This document shows positions 1 through 8,252 of a DNA stretch of 37,052 nt, piece by piece. The notes under the pieces were generated by a model. The model made no database searches, was not told the DNA's origin, and saw only the letters and a list, made by a program, of their open reading frames with translations. The DNA comes from Candidatus Sungiibacteriota bacterium (lineage in GTDB: Bacteria > Patescibacteriota > Minisyncoccia > Sungbacterales > HO2-52-23). The position numbers and the translations under genes were made by a program. Where the stretch lies: contig JACQRW010000013.1 in assembly GCA_016206285.1 (NCBI GenBank), forward strand, positions 1-37,052, written 5' to 3'. Positions within the stretch are counted from its first letter, which is position 1. Each line of letters starts with the position of its first letter.

Positions 1-28
1 ATTGAGTATAATATCCCTAACACTCAGT

Positions 29-48
29 TATAATAATATAAAACCATT
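29..48 (+). promoter_or_regulatory. Probable -10 region and short leader of the Xer gene
   Basis: A perfect TATAAT (29-34) lies 14 nt before the ATG, giving a leader of only about 8 nt with no Shine-Dalgarno sequence. The -35 is not convincing. A second TATAAT lies at 6-11, but its upstream part falls outside the window. Confidence 0.45.
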
Positions 49-978
49 ATGCTTCAGTTTAAAGAAGACTTCCTCTTGAGCATTAAAACAGACAACTACT
101 CCCCCGAAACCGTCTATAATTATGAACGAGACCTTACTGTGTTTGAAAACTTTCTGGAGTCTGACGCGCAGATTCCTTTTGAACAGATTACTAAACGCAC
201 AATAGAATTATATAAAGCCTATCTGACCTCGCGCGACAGAAAGACCGCTCATGATCAAAAGACCTTACAACAGCTTTCCGCCGGTTCAATCAATCGGACG
301 CTCTCAAGTCTGCGGCGGTACCTTAAATATCTCATTCAGATCGATCAGGAGGTGCCGGTGGCTCCTGAGGCCGTGCGGCTGCTCAAGATGCCGCGGCCGC
401 ACGCCCGTGTTGCCGAATTCGATGCCTTGGTCAAGTTGATCGAATCCCCTCTTACATTTGAAAAAAATAAAGAAGTGGCGTTGCGCAATCATGCGATGTT
501 AGAAACTCTGTTTGCAACCGGCATGCGGATTTCCGAATTGATCTCGCTCAATCGCAACCAGATCGATTCGACTGGACGTATTTTTATCCGTGGTAAGGGA
601 AAAAAAGAGCGATTTGTATATCTTACGGATCGCGCTAAAAAATGCATTGACGAATATACGAATCAGCGCACCGACACGTACCCTGCGTTATTCCTTCCCT
701 ACCGCGGCCGCAACAGCGGCACGACCAAGGCCCGCGTCTCGCCGAATTACCTGCAAATGAAAATCAAGCAATATCGCGAGCGTCTCGGCATCAATGTCCC
801 GACCTCCGCCCACTCCCTCCGCCACGGATTTGCAACCTATCTTGCCGAACAAGGAGCCAATCCTGCCGCCATCCAGATTCTCCTGGGCCACGAGTCACTC
901 CAAACCACAACGCGCTATGTGCATGCTTCGGACAAATATGCTGAGAAAACACATAAAGATTTTCATCCTCTGAAATAA
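49..978 (+). CDS. xerC: Tyrosine recombinase, XerC/XerD-like
   Basis: A site-specific tyrosine recombinase of about 309 aa, the usual Xer length, expected to resolve chromosome dimers at dif. It has an N-terminal SAM-like core-binding domain (about residues 1-105) and a C-terminal catalytic domain. The catalytic set is visible: Arg in ATGMRISEL (about 160), Lys in RGKGKKERF (about 183), HSLRHG (His255, Arg258), LGHESL (His281) and Tyr290 in TTTRYVH. It is therefore intact and probably active. No dif site, integron or phage genes are nearby, so a housekeeping Xer role is more likely than an integrase role. XerC and XerD cannot be told apart from sequence alone; CPR genomes often carry a single Xer. 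It converges on the next gene through a shared terminator. Confidence 0.93.
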   Translation: MLQFKEDFLLSIKTDNYSPETVYNYERDLTVFENFLESDAQIPFEQITKRTIELYKAYLTSRDRKTAHDQKTLQQLSAGSINRTLSSLRRYLKYLIQIDQEVPVAPEAVRLLKMPRPHARVAEFDALVKLIESPLTFEKNKEVALRNHAMLETLFATGMRISELISLNRNQIDSTGRIFIRGKGKKERFVYLTDRAKKCIDEYTNQRTDTYPALFLPYRGRNSGTTKARVSPNYLQMKIKQYRERLGINVPTSAHSLRHGFATYLAEQGANPAAIQILLGHESLQTTTRYVHASDKYAEKTHKDFHPLK

Positions 979-982
979 GAAA

Positions 983-1026
983 AAACCCGGTCAGATTATA
1001 AAAATCAACTGGGTTTCTATGTTTTT
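983..1026. terminator. Bidirectional intrinsic terminator
   Basis: AAACCC and GGGTTT arms (one mismatch further in) enclose an A/T-rich loop between the converging xer gene and the 77-aa gene. On the minus strand the stem is followed at once by TTTTTT, so it is a stronger terminator for that gene; on the plus strand the T tract follows after a few bases. Confidence 0.7.
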
Positions 1027-1258
1027 ATACCGGTTCATCAGCAATTTTAAAGACCTCGTCTCGGTACTCTCCCTCGCCTATTCGGAATGCTTGCCATTTG
1101 CTGTCAATAAGTCGGGCAGTGGTGCTTACTTTCCCATTAAATCCATCAAGGCGAATAAACATAAGATAATCCGCTATATCCGTAATGGTTCCTTCTTTTC
1201 TTCGACCCAACCAGTCGTAATAGAATACCCGATCACCAATTCTAAATTGTTGTTCCAC
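1025..1258 (-). CDS. Hypothetical small protein, possibly a small beta-barrel
   Basis: Family not recognised. The ORF track begins at 1312, but that start lacks a ribosome binding site. A GTG at 1258 is preceded by AAAGGAG about 9 nt upstream, which gives a 77-aa protein starting VEQQFRIGD. The segment IGDRVFYYDWLGRRKEGTI followed by alternating hydrophobic strands resembles a KOW/Tudor-like SH3 barrel that could bind nucleic acid or protein; this is an inference from strand pattern only. No signal peptide or membrane segment is seen. The gene stands alone and ends in the terminator shared with xer. Confidence 0.6.
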   Translation of the reverse strand: MEQQFRIGDRVFYYDWLGRRKEGTITDIADYLMFIRLDGFNGKVSTTARLIDSKWQAFRIGEGEYRDEVFKIADEPV

Positions 1259-1323
1259 TTTAAGATTCTCCTTTTCTCTCTTGAATTTTGACGACAACGA
1301 ACTAACTACCACCCTATCATGTT

Positions 1324-2676
1324 TTACAAATAATTCAACGGGTTCAGATAGCCGGAGATGCCCGATGCCGGGTCGCTGCCGACTACGGGAAGGGTGATAT
1401 TGCGGCGCTTGCCGCAGGTATTGGCCGGGAATGAACTGATCTGCACTGCCTGGGTGATGGCTACCGTTAAGTGAAGATGCGGGCCGGTAGCGTACCCGCT
1501 TCTGCCTGAAAGCCCGATGCGCTGTCCGCGGGTTACGGTTTGGCCTTTTGACACGTCTATACCGGAGAGATGTCCATAAATAGTTGAGAGGTTATTCGTA
1601 TGCCGCACTAAGATCCACTTGCCGTAAGACGCCCGCGGACACTCGGTATCGGTATTCCCTGTGGCCTCTACAACGCCTGCAGCCGCAGCAAACACCGGCG
1701 TGCCGACTAACGCCCGGAAATCCATACCGTTGTGCCCCTTGCCGCTGTAGGCGCCGCTTGCAGCAAACGGGGTATAGCCGAAGAACTGGGTTACGCAATT
1801 TTTCTGGTCTGCAACCAAAGAAGAAGAGCATGTCTGCAGCACCGTATCCGGAAGCGGATAAGCCAGGACTCCGCGCCCGCGCTCAGGCACCAATGACGCA
1901 TTGAGCGTGACTTTAATCTGCCGTTCATAATCGGCAATCTCTTTTTCAAGCTGCGCTTCTTTTTGTTCCTGTTCTTTGATCAACGTCTGATATTTCTTTT
2001 CCTCATTCTTGGTGGCGGCAAGCAGGCTGCCTCGGTCGTTTTTTGCGGCGATCTGTCCTTGTTTCTGTACGGTCAGATTGTTTTCCAGATTTTGAAGCTC
2101 GGCTTTTTTCTCCTCGCTTTCTGATTTTTCCTCTGCGCGTTCGTTTCGCAACTCATGAAGGTTGTCAAGTGCTGCGAGCATCTTCTGCTCCAGAAGCGTT
2201 GCATCATGCATGCTGCGGAAGAATTGGGCGAGAGAGCCTCCTTTGAACAATGCATATATATAGGGTTCCTGTTCGCGTTGCGCAAACGAATTAAGCACGA
2301 TCGCAAGGCCGCTCTTTACCTTCCCGATCGATGCATCCTTTTGGGAGATTTCGATGCCAAGCCGCTGTATCTGCAGCCGTGCCCGCTCTATCTGCCGTTC
2401 GGTCAGGCTGATGTTGTTTGAAATACTTTTGATTGAGTTATCAATATTTGCAATTTCTTGTTTGAGCGTACCGCTTCGCTGCTGGTTTTTCTGAAGTTCC
2501 TGCTGGTACTTTTTTTTCGCCTCCTGCAATTTTTGGATCTCCGCATTTTTTTGCTCAATCCCCTTTTGCAGTTCCTCTATGGTAAGCGCGCGCGCAGGAA
2601 AAACCATAACAAAAAAAGCGAAAATAAAAATCGCTCCCAAAAAATACCTTGGTGGTTGCCGCCTGCCGGAGATCAT
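1324..2676 (-). CDS. EnvC/PcsB-like murein hydrolase, M23 (LytM) peptidase
   Basis: A secreted peptidoglycan endopeptidase or hydrolase activator of 450 aa. Residues about 10-30 form a hydrophobic signal segment ending in ARA. Residues about 32-260 are a long charged coiled coil (EIQKLQEAKKKYQQELQ and similar), as in EnvC and PcsB, where it contacts FtsEX. The C-terminal M23 domain keeps its zinc ligands: HNGMD (about 313) and HLHL near residue 400, with a GHL between. The metal site therefore looks complete, unlike degenerate EnvC activators, so it may cut peptide cross-links itself. No ftsEX genes are in the window. Transcription probably starts from its own promoter at 2682-2709, giving a leaderless mRNA. 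It lies downstream of gltX but is separated from it by a large palindrome. Confidence 0.88.
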   Translation of the reverse strand: MISGRRQPPRYFLGAIFIFAFFVMVFPARALTIEELQKGIEQKNAEIQKLQEAKKKYQQELQKNQQRSGTLKQEIANIDNSIKSISNNISLTERQIERARLQIQRLGIEISQKDASIGKVKSGLAIVLNSFAQREQEPYIYALFKGGSLAQFFRSMHDATLLEQKMLAALDNLHELRNERAEEKSESEEKKAELQNLENNLTVQKQGQIAAKNDRGSLLAATKNEEKKYQTLIKEQEQKEAQLEKEIADYERQIKVTLNASLVPERGRGVLAYPLPDTVLQTCSSSLVADQKNCVTQFFGYTPFAASGAYSGKGHNGMDFRALVGTPVFAAAAGVVEATGNTDTECPRASYGKWILVRHTNNLSTIYGHLSGIDVSKGQTVTRGQRIGLSGRSGYATGPHLHLTVAITQAVQISSFPANTCGKRRNITLPVVGSDPASGISGYLNPLNYL

Positions 2677-2681
2677 GCTTC

Positions 2682-2709
2682 AGTATACGACAATAAAGAA
2701 CTTTTTCAA
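2682..2709 (-). promoter_or_regulatory. Promoter of the M23 gene, leaderless type
   Basis: On the minus strand TTGAAA, a 16-nt spacer and TATACT. Only 5 nt separate the -10 from the ATG, so transcription should start at or within the start codon. No Shine-Dalgarno sequence is possible. Confidence 0.6.
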
Positions 2710-2733
2710 CTCTCAATTTGTGTTATCGAGTCA

Positions 2734-2771
2734 TTAACAAATTATGATACGATCGTAGTATAATTTGTTAA
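2734..2771. repeat. 38-bp near-perfect palindrome between gltX and the M23 gene
   Basis: Outer arms TTAACAAATTAT and ATAATTTGTTAA flank the inner self-palindrome TACGATCGTA; only the GA/GT pairs fail. It begins 4 bp past the gltX stop. No T tract follows the stem, so it is not a classical terminator. It contains TATAAT on the plus strand and TATACT on the minus strand, so it could be a bidirectional promoter or operator. Confidence 0.7.
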
Positions 2772-2774
2772 CAA

Positions 2775-4259
2775 TCAATCTACGGTTAAAGCGGCTTGCG
2801 CGGCTTTGATGCGTTTGAGTGATTCTTCAATACCGAGTATGGCCATGATTTCGAATGGGCCGGGGGAAGCCTTTTTACCCGAGAGCGCCACGCGCAAAGG
2901 CCAGAGGAGCGATCCTTTATCACCCTCCCCTATCGCATCAAGAAATGTTTTCTCAATCACCTCCCGGGAGCTGTCTTGCTCCAGTTCACCGATGATCTTC
3001 TCTGCGCGTTCTAGTGATGCCAACAATTCCGCATCACCCATGTTTTTCCAGTGGAGTAATTCTTTAGCATAGACAGGCGGTTTGAAAAAATATTCCACCC
3101 GCTCCCCTATCTCGGAAAGTTTCTTCAGACGCGATTGTTCAAGCGCGATAATTCTTTCGATGTATTCTTTTTTTGAAAATTGAAAATTGAAAATTGAAAA
3201 TTGCAGTAAGCCGCTTTTTTCCAGAAATGGAGTCGCTAATTCTGCAAGCTCTGAAAGCGGCTTGCGGCGTATATACTCGCCGTTCATCCAGTCGAGTTTT
3301 TGGAAATCGAAAATAGCTCCTGACTTTTGGACTTTTTCAAGAGAGAAGGCGGCGATCAATTCGTCTTTGGTCAGAATTTCACGGTCATCTCCCGGGTTCC
3401 AGCCAAGCAATGCAAGAAAGTTGAAAAGCGCTTCAGGCAAATATCCCTGTTCTCTGTAATCTGTTACTGACATAGCCCCGTGTCTTTTGGAGAGTTTGGA
3501 TCGGTCGGGGCCGAGGATAAGCGGAAGATGGGCAAAATGTGGAGGTTCAACCCCAAATGCCCTAAAGAGAAGTACGTGTTTCGGCGTATTGGGAATATGA
3601 TCTTCTCCGCGAATGACATGCGAAATTTTCATCTCAATGTCATCAACCACGACTGCCAGATGATAGAGAGGAATTGTCGTATCTTTTGCAATAGCAAAGT
3701 CACCAAGAAGATTCGAGTCAAACGAAAGTTCTTCGCGCACCATATCAGTGAACATAATTTTTTCACCGATCGGAGTTTTAAAACGAATTACATATTGTCC
3801 CGTATTTTTGCCGTATTCCTTATCCTTTGCTTCTTTTATGGCTTGTCCCTCGTCATGCGTAAGATTACGATATTCGTCGCACCGATGCGGAGCATATGCG
3901 GCCGGTTGCGTTTCCCGCATCTCTCCTTCTCCGTGAAAACAATAGAATGCCTTACCGGCATCCAAGAGCCGTTGGATGTATTCCTCATATTTTGCAGTTC
4001 GTTCAGTTTGGCGGTACGGCCCGTATAGGCCGCCTTGCTCCGGCCCCTCATCCGGATCAATACCAAGCCACTGGAGACCCTCAAAAATATTTTGCTCATA
4101 TTTTTTATCCGATCGCTCCAGGTCGGTATCCTCGATCCGTAAAATAAAAGTGCCGCCATGGTGTTTGGCGAAAAGATAATTGAAAAGCGCGGCACGCGCG
4201 GTGCCGACATGCAGATTTCCCGTTGGACTTGGCGCTATACGAACGCGAATGTTTGACAT
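2775..4259 (-). CDS. gltX: Glutamyl-tRNA synthetase
   Basis: A class I aminoacyl-tRNA synthetase that charges tRNA with glutamate in the cytoplasm. At 494 aa it is full length. The HIGH motif is HVGT (residues 17-20) after APSPTGN, and the KMSKS motif is KLSKR (255-259). The domain order is Rossmann catalytic core, stem-contact fold, then helical anticodon-binding region. Between about 353 and 362 the protein reads QFSIFNFQFS, encoded by a 7-bp tandem repeat that appears inserted in the helical domain. The start ATG is followed by SNIRVRIAPSPTG, as expected for the family. Whether it also charges tRNA-Gln (non-discriminating) cannot be seen; no gatCAB or glnS is in the window. Confidence 0.96.
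   Translation of the reverse strand: MSNIRVRIAPSPTGNLHVGTARAALFNYLFAKHHGGTFILRIEDTDLERSDKKYEQNIFEGLQWLGIDPDEGPEQGGLYGPYRQTERTAKYEEYIQRLLDAGKAFYCFHGEGEMRETQPAAYAPHRCDEYRNLTHDEGQAIKEAKDKEYGKNTGQYVIRFKTPIGEKIMFTDMVREELSFDSNLLGDFAIAKDTTIPLYHLAVVVDDIEMKISHVIRGEDHIPNTPKHVLLFRAFGVEPPHFAHLPLILGPDRSKLSKRHGAMSVTDYREQGYLPEALFNFLALLGWNPGDDREILTKDELIAAFSLEKVQKSGAIFDFQKLDWMNGEYIRRKPLSELAELATPFLEKSGLLQFSIFNFQFSKKEYIERIIALEQSRLKKLSEIGERVEYFFKPPVYAKELLHWKNMGDAELLASLERAEKIIGELEQDSSREVIEKTFLDAIGEGDKGSLLWPLRVALSGKKASPGPFEIMAILGIEESLKRIKAAQAALTVD
3175..3202 (+). repeat. 7-bp tandem repeat (GAAAATT x4) inside gltX
   Basis: Four exact copies of GAAAATT lie in the gltX coding strand complement. Three units equal seven codons, so the protein shows a 7-aa periodicity (QFSIFNF, QFS). 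This looks like an inserted or expanded A/T repeat that kept the reading frame. Confidence 0.85.
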
Positions 4260-4326
4260 AAAAATATCTTTGTGCTATTGATTACATATCTATCAGCATC
4301 GTTGCCTTTACAAAAGGGGGTATAAA

Positions 4327-4545
4327 ATGCCAGAAGGTCGAAAATTGCAACTTCGGGAAGTAATTGGAATGTTATTTTGTGGCGGCGCATTCTTTGCAAC
4401 GATACAAGGCGCTCGGCTCTATGTTCCGTTCATTCTATTGGTCATAGGATTGATTCTATGCTATCTCGACGATATCAGAACATCATCTCTGTACATTACA
4501 GTTATTTCTCATGCAACCCGATTTTTAAAATTTCTCGGGCGATAA
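4327..4545 (+). CDS. Small two-helix membrane protein, unknown
   Basis: Not recognised. A 72-aa ORF with a strong GGGGG ribosome binding site 6 nt before the ATG, which is the main reason to accept it. Two hydrophobic helices are seen (about 12-29, EVIGMLFCGGAFFATIQGA, and 31-46), then a polar C-terminal tail ending in a basic segment. It is transcribed divergently from gltX. Its last 44 bp overlap the 3' end of murG on the opposite strand, so the two transcripts would be complementary at their ends. It could be spurious, but the ribosome site and helix pattern argue for a gene. Confidence 0.5.
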   Translation: MPEGRKLQLREVIGMLFCGGAFFATIQGARLYVPFILLVIGLILCYLDDIRTSSLYITVISHATRFLKFLGR

Positions 4546-5626
4546 GTTCGGCGGCATCTATGCGGGAAAACTTTTGGGCGGCGGCACGCATCTTCTGCAA
4601 CAGTTCTGGATTATCCAGAACTTTTTTTATTTCTGCAAACAAGACGTGCGGGCTCAGATTTGGCTCCTCGATCACGATGCACGCGCCTGCCGCGGCGTAT
4701 TCATAAGCGTTTTTCCGCTGATGGTCCTGTGCCGAGTTATGAATCGGGATCAGGATGGACGGCTTGCTCCATGCCGCTATCTCGAAAATAGAGGAAGCGC
4801 CCGAACGGGAAATGATCAGATCTGATGCCACATAAAAATCGCGCATGCCCGCTTCGTCCAGAAACTCAAATGCATGATAACGCTCTTTGTGGCCGAATTC
4901 AAGGATGACGGATGCCTCCTGCATAACATCCTGAAAATTTTTTGGTCCGGTCTGATGGAGTACCTCGTAATGCTCGGTCAGCTCTTTCAGGATGCCAATG
5001 GCGGCGTCATTGAGGCGTGCGGCACCCTGGGATCCGCCGACAATGCCTATGACGGGAAGTTTCGAATATATATCGAGGTTTTCGCGGGCGATATCAAGAT
5101 TGCCTCCCAAAATCCGCTTTCGTATCGGGATACCGACGAGCGCCACTTTTTTCTTCGGGAAAAAGGCTGCCGCGCCTGTAAAAGCAATGCCAATGCGTTT
5201 TGCAAAATGTCCGGCAAATTTGTTGACCTTGCCGGGTACCGCATCTGATTCGTGAATAATCAATGGAATGCGCAGCAGTGCGGCGGCAACAACTGCCGGA
5301 AACGCGCCATACCCGCCTTTGGAAAAAACTACATCCGGCGTGATGAGGAATATATTCCAGATTGCCTGGAAAATGCCCCTGATGACTCTGAAAAAATCTA
5401 TGAAATTTTGAAGAGACGCATACTGGCGCATCTTGCCGGTCATAATCGGGACAGTGATTACGTCTTCCGCGGCCAATTGTTCCTGTCCGAAGTCCTCCGG
5501 TCCCATATAAAAAAGTTCAAGATCCAAAATCCGTTCTTCTTCGGCGATGCGTTTTAATTCACGGATGACCGCGATAATCGGGAACACATGTCCTCCTGTC
5601 CCGCCGGCGGTAAATAGAATGCGCAT
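4502..5626 (-). CDS. murG: UDP-GlcNAc:lipid I N-acetylglucosaminyltransferase
   Basis: Adds GlcNAc to lipid I on the inner face of the membrane, giving lipid II, the last cytoplasmic step of peptidoglycan synthesis. It is a GT-B fold family 28 enzyme of 374 aa. The N-terminal lipid-acceptor loop reads TAGGTGGHVFP (residues 6-16). The second Rossmann half has IVGGSQGAARLND, the family G-loop, and ISRSGASSIFEIA with the nucleotide-sugar binding SGA..E pattern. It is the third gene of murD-ftsW-murG. The 46-nt gap to ftsW holds a short A/T repeat and no obvious ribosome site. Confidence 0.95.
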   Translation of the reverse strand: MRILFTAGGTGGHVFPIIAVIRELKRIAEEERILDLELFYMGPEDFGQEQLAAEDVITVPIMTGKMRQYASLQNFIDFFRVIRGIFQAIWNIFLITPDVVFSKGGYGAFPAVVAAALLRIPLIIHESDAVPGKVNKFAGHFAKRIGIAFTGAAAFFPKKKVALVGIPIRKRILGGNLDIARENLDIYSKLPVIGIVGGSQGAARLNDAAIGILKELTEHYEVLHQTGPKNFQDVMQEASVILEFGHKERYHAFEFLDEAGMRDFYVASDLIISRSGASSIFEIAAWSKPSILIPIHNSAQDHQRKNAYEYAAAGACIVIEEPNLSPHVLFAEIKKVLDNPELLQKMRAAAQKFSRIDAAELIAREILKIGLHEK

Positions 5627-5638
5627 GATAGTGGAACG

Positions 5639-5666
5639 TTAGAAATTAGAGCAATTAGAAATTAGA
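5639..5666 (+). repeat. Short direct repeat TTAGAAATTAGA x2
   Basis: Two copies of TTAGAAATTAGA separated by 4 bp fill most of the ftsW-murG gap. They resemble the A/T-rich short repeats seen inside gltX and fmt. Confidence 0.7.
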
Positions 5667-5672
5667 CATTTT

Positions 5673-6761
5673 TCATCCATACTTCGATATGTTTAACAAT
5701 ACTCCGATGCTTGCCATGGTAATGACCAACGACGTCCCCCCATAGCTTACCATAGGAAGGGGTATTCCGGTAAGCGGGAGAAGTCCGGAAATTGCCGACA
5801 TGTTAATAAATGCCTGGGTTAGAATTCCAGCTGATATGCCTGCCGCGAGCAGTTTGCCAAACATATCAGGCGCGCGTTTTGCGATAAAAAGTCCGCGCCA
5901 GAAAAATGCCGCAAAAAGCGCCAACAAGCCGCATGCGCCGATAAACCCGGTTTCTTCGGCAAAAATCGCAAAGATCGAATCACCCATCGGCTCCGGCAAG
6001 TATGAATATTTTTGCAAACTTTTGCCGAATCCAAGGCCCCAGAATCCGCCCGATCCGATGCCGATGGATGCCTGGTTGATCTGGTATCCGACTCCTTTCG
6101 GATCCGTCTGCGGATGCAGAAAAACAAGAACACGATTCAGCCGGTACGGCTCTATTTGTATGAGCAGAAGCAGCGCGATCAGTCCAAATAAGCCCAGCAT
6201 TGCCATTTGCGAAATCTTGCCTCCGCCGAGGAAGTAAAGAATACCTGCGGTTGCCACGATTACGCCAAGCGTGCCTATATCTTTCTGCATGACAAGAAAG
6301 GTGCCCACAATCGCGATCATGATAGAAAACGGGATCATGCCGTATGAGACGCTTTTGATTTCTTTTCGGCGGGCGTCAAGCCAGCTTGCAAGATAGACCA
6401 GAAAAGAAAATTTGAGCACTTCGGACGGCTGGAAACTGAACGAACCTATATGCAGCCATCGGCGCGCTCCTCCTGCGACATAACTCAATTGAGGCAAAAA
6501 CAGAAGGGCTGCAAGCAAAAAAGACAGTATCATGAGCGGCAGGGCAAAACGCTTCCATACGCGGTACGGCAGCCACTGGGTAAAGGCGAGGACGAGTCCG
6601 CCCAGGATTCCTCCATATAAAAATTGCCGCAAAATATAAAAGGAAATAGTACCGAAGTTTTTTTGCGAGATCACCATGGATGCCGAGGCCAATATCAAAA
6701 GCCCCACGATCAAGATCGCAAGCGAGATAAAAAGCATTGGTTTGTCGAGCGAGTGGGGCAT
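5673..6761 (-). CDS. ftsW: SEDS peptidoglycan glycosyltransferase, FtsW/RodA family
   Basis: A polytopic membrane protein of 362 aa with about ten transmembrane helices that polymerises lipid II together with a class B PBP. It opens with MPHSLDKPMLFISLAILIVG, then LASASM, a typical SEDS first helix. Later come GGARRWLHIGSFSFQPSE (extracellular loop before the conserved PSE), GLGFGKSLQKYSYLPEP with DSIFAIFAEETGF, and LPLTGIPLPMVSYGGTS, all FtsW/RodA/SpoVE signatures. Its location between murD and murG favours FtsW, the divisome member, over RodA. Its start codon directly abuts the murD stop, so translation is probably coupled. Confidence 0.94.
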   Translation of the reverse strand: MPHSLDKPMLFISLAILIVGLLILASASMVISQKNFGTISFYILRQFLYGGILGGLVLAFTQWLPYRVWKRFALPLMILSFLLAALLFLPQLSYVAGGARRWLHIGSFSFQPSEVLKFSFLVYLASWLDARRKEIKSVSYGMIPFSIMIAIVGTFLVMQKDIGTLGVIVATAGILYFLGGGKISQMAMLGLFGLIALLLLIQIEPYRLNRVLVFLHPQTDPKGVGYQINQASIGIGSGGFWGLGFGKSLQKYSYLPEPMGDSIFAIFAEETGFIGACGLLALFAAFFWRGLFIAKRAPDMFGKLLAAGISAGILTQAFINMSAISGLLPLTGIPLPMVSYGGTSLVITMASIGVLLNISKYG

Positions 6762-8138
6762 TTATAGTTTTTTCATCTCTTTCACAAACTGGTCTCCGCG
6801 GTCAAATTCATTTACAAATAATCCAAAACTGGCGGCACCGGGGCTCAATACGATCCAATCCCCTTTCACGGCGGCCGCGAATGCGGCAGTTACGGCATCG
6901 GGCATGGATGGCGCTTCATGCCATACTCCTGCGCCCGAGTGTTTTTCTTTTTGCAGCGCTTTCTTCAGTTTTTCGGTTCCGGCGCCCGGGAGCAGAACGA
7001 GATGATCGACATATTTTGCGATGGCAGCCGCCAATGGAGTAAAATTCAAATTTTTATCCGAACCTCCGGCGATAAGGGTAAGACGATGCGGCGGCTTGGC
7101 AAGGCCGCGGAACCTTGTGATTGCCGCAACTGCCGCCTCCGGGATAGTCGCGGTCGTGTCGTTGATTACGCGGATTCCTCGTACTGATGGCAGCTGTTCC
7201 TGGCGCCCTTCAAGGCCGCGGAACCTTTTTAGCACATTGAGTATGCTCTCCGGTCTGATCTGAAAATGCCGGGCAACTGCTATGGCAAGGCCGACAGACG
7301 AGCGGTAATGCGCACCAAGGCGTTTGTCCACTATTGTCCCGTACCGTGGTGCGAGGCGCGGCAACACAATATGCGAACGGGCTTTTGGTACCATAGCGCG
7401 AACTCGTGTATCATCGGGGTTTGCAAACAGGTAATCTTTCGGTTTCTGAAACTTGAAGATGATGCTTTTTGCGGCTGCGTATTCCGCCATAGTCCGGTGC
7501 CAGTTCATGTGATCCGGCATGAAATTCGTTATCACCGCAATCGGAGGACTTACGCGATCAAGCGACAGATCCTGCAGTTGAAAGCTGGAAAGCTCCAGCA
7601 CGATCAAATCGCCTTGTTTGATTTCAGACAGAAATTCAAGCACGGATTTGCGTATATTGCCGCCAAGAAAAACTCGCTTATGTTTAGTTTTCAAAAACTT
7701 CCAAATAAGCCATGCAGTGGTTGACTTGCCCCGTGTGCCCGTAATGCCGATGATGGTGCCCGGACACTCTCGAAAAAAAATCCCCATATCGGTCGTGACT
7801 GGAATTTTATGTTTTGCTGCAAGTGCAAGATATGGAGAAGTCGGCGGCACTCCGGGATTTTTTACGATCAAGTCCGCTTTCAAAAAATCACTCTCCCGGT
7901 GTCTGCCCAGCACATACGTAACGCCTTTTATATCTTTCAGTTTCTCAAGCGACGGCTGCAACACCTTTTTGGTGCGCAAATCCGTAACCGTAACCTTTGC
8001 CCCGCGACTATCCAAAAATCTTACAGTCCCCGCTCCCCCGCCATGCAGCCCAAGACCCATTACCAGTACGCGTTTACCCGCCAAAGCTTTAGCGTCGGCG
8101 GGCTTGCTCGCCAAATCTGATTTTTTGCGATAAACCAT
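6762..8138 (-). CDS. murD: UDP-N-acetylmuramoyl-L-alanine:D-glutamate ligase
   Basis: An ATP-dependent ligase adding D-glutamate to UDP-MurNAc-L-Ala in the cytoplasm; 458 aa, normal for MurD. The N-terminal Rossmann domain binds UDP (KRVLVMGLGLHGGGAGT, from about residue 22). The central domain has the ATP loop GITGTRGKSTT (131-141), a HMNWH region, and the C-terminal domain has INDTTAT and GGSDK, typical of Mur ligases. The first 20 residues (DLASKPADAKALAGK) precede the normal MurD start and are partly encoded by an imperfect palindrome at 8077-8102, so they look like an inserted, probably disordered, extension. A TATACT lies 6 nt before the ATG, suggesting a leaderless mRNA. It is the first gene of murD-ftsW-murG. 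Confidence 0.95.
   Translation of the reverse strand: MVYRKKSDLASKPADAKALAGKRVLVMGLGLHGGGAGTVRFLDSRGAKVTVTDLRTKKVLQPSLEKLKDIKGVTYVLGRHRESDFLKADLIVKNPGVPPTSPYLALAAKHKIPVTTDMGIFFRECPGTIIGITGTRGKSTTAWLIWKFLKTKHKRVFLGGNIRKSVLEFLSEIKQGDLIVLELSSFQLQDLSLDRVSPPIAVITNFMPDHMNWHRTMAEYAAAKSIIFKFQKPKDYLFANPDDTRVRAMVPKARSHIVLPRLAPRYGTIVDKRLGAHYRSSVGLAIAVARHFQIRPESILNVLKRFRGLEGRQEQLPSVRGIRVINDTTATIPEAAVAAITRFRGLAKPPHRLTLIAGGSDKNLNFTPLAAAIAKYVDHLVLLPGAGTEKLKKALQKEKHSGAGVWHEAPSMPDAVTAAFAAAVKGDWIVLSPGAASFGLFVNEFDRGDQFVKEMKKL
8077..8102. repeat. Imperfect palindrome inside the murD N-terminus
   Basis: CCCGCC and GGCGGG arms flank an AAAGCTTT core. The element encodes part of SKPADAKALAGK, which precedes the first MurD beta strand. 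Confidence 0.65.
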
Positions 8139-8144
8139 ACAAAA

Positions 8145-8150
8145 AGTATA
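8145..8150 (-). promoter_or_regulatory. -10 box of murD, leaderless type
   Basis: TATACT on the minus strand, 6 nt before the murD ATG; the -35 is poor. Transcription should begin at the start codon. Confidence 0.5.
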
Positions 8151-8174
8151 ACTGATTTGGGATTAACGAGGAAC

Positions 8175-8203
8175 TTGACGAAAGATATTGTTTATGCTAT
8201 TCT
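8175..8203 (+). promoter_or_regulatory. Sigma-70-like promoter of the 89-aa gene
   Basis: TTGACG, a 17-nt spacer and TATTCT on the plus strand. It is followed by a leader of about 40 nt that holds the AAGGAGG ribosome site of the gene at 8253. Confidence 0.65.
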
Positions 8204-8252
8204 TTATATAATTTTCGTACCCTAAATTAACTATGAATAAGGAGGCTTGGAG

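Noticed and set aside
2155-2421. Plus-strand ORF with EELGERASFEQ-like helix text
   Set aside because: A shadow of the coiled-coil region of the M23 protein, whose heptads give helix-like text on the other strand.
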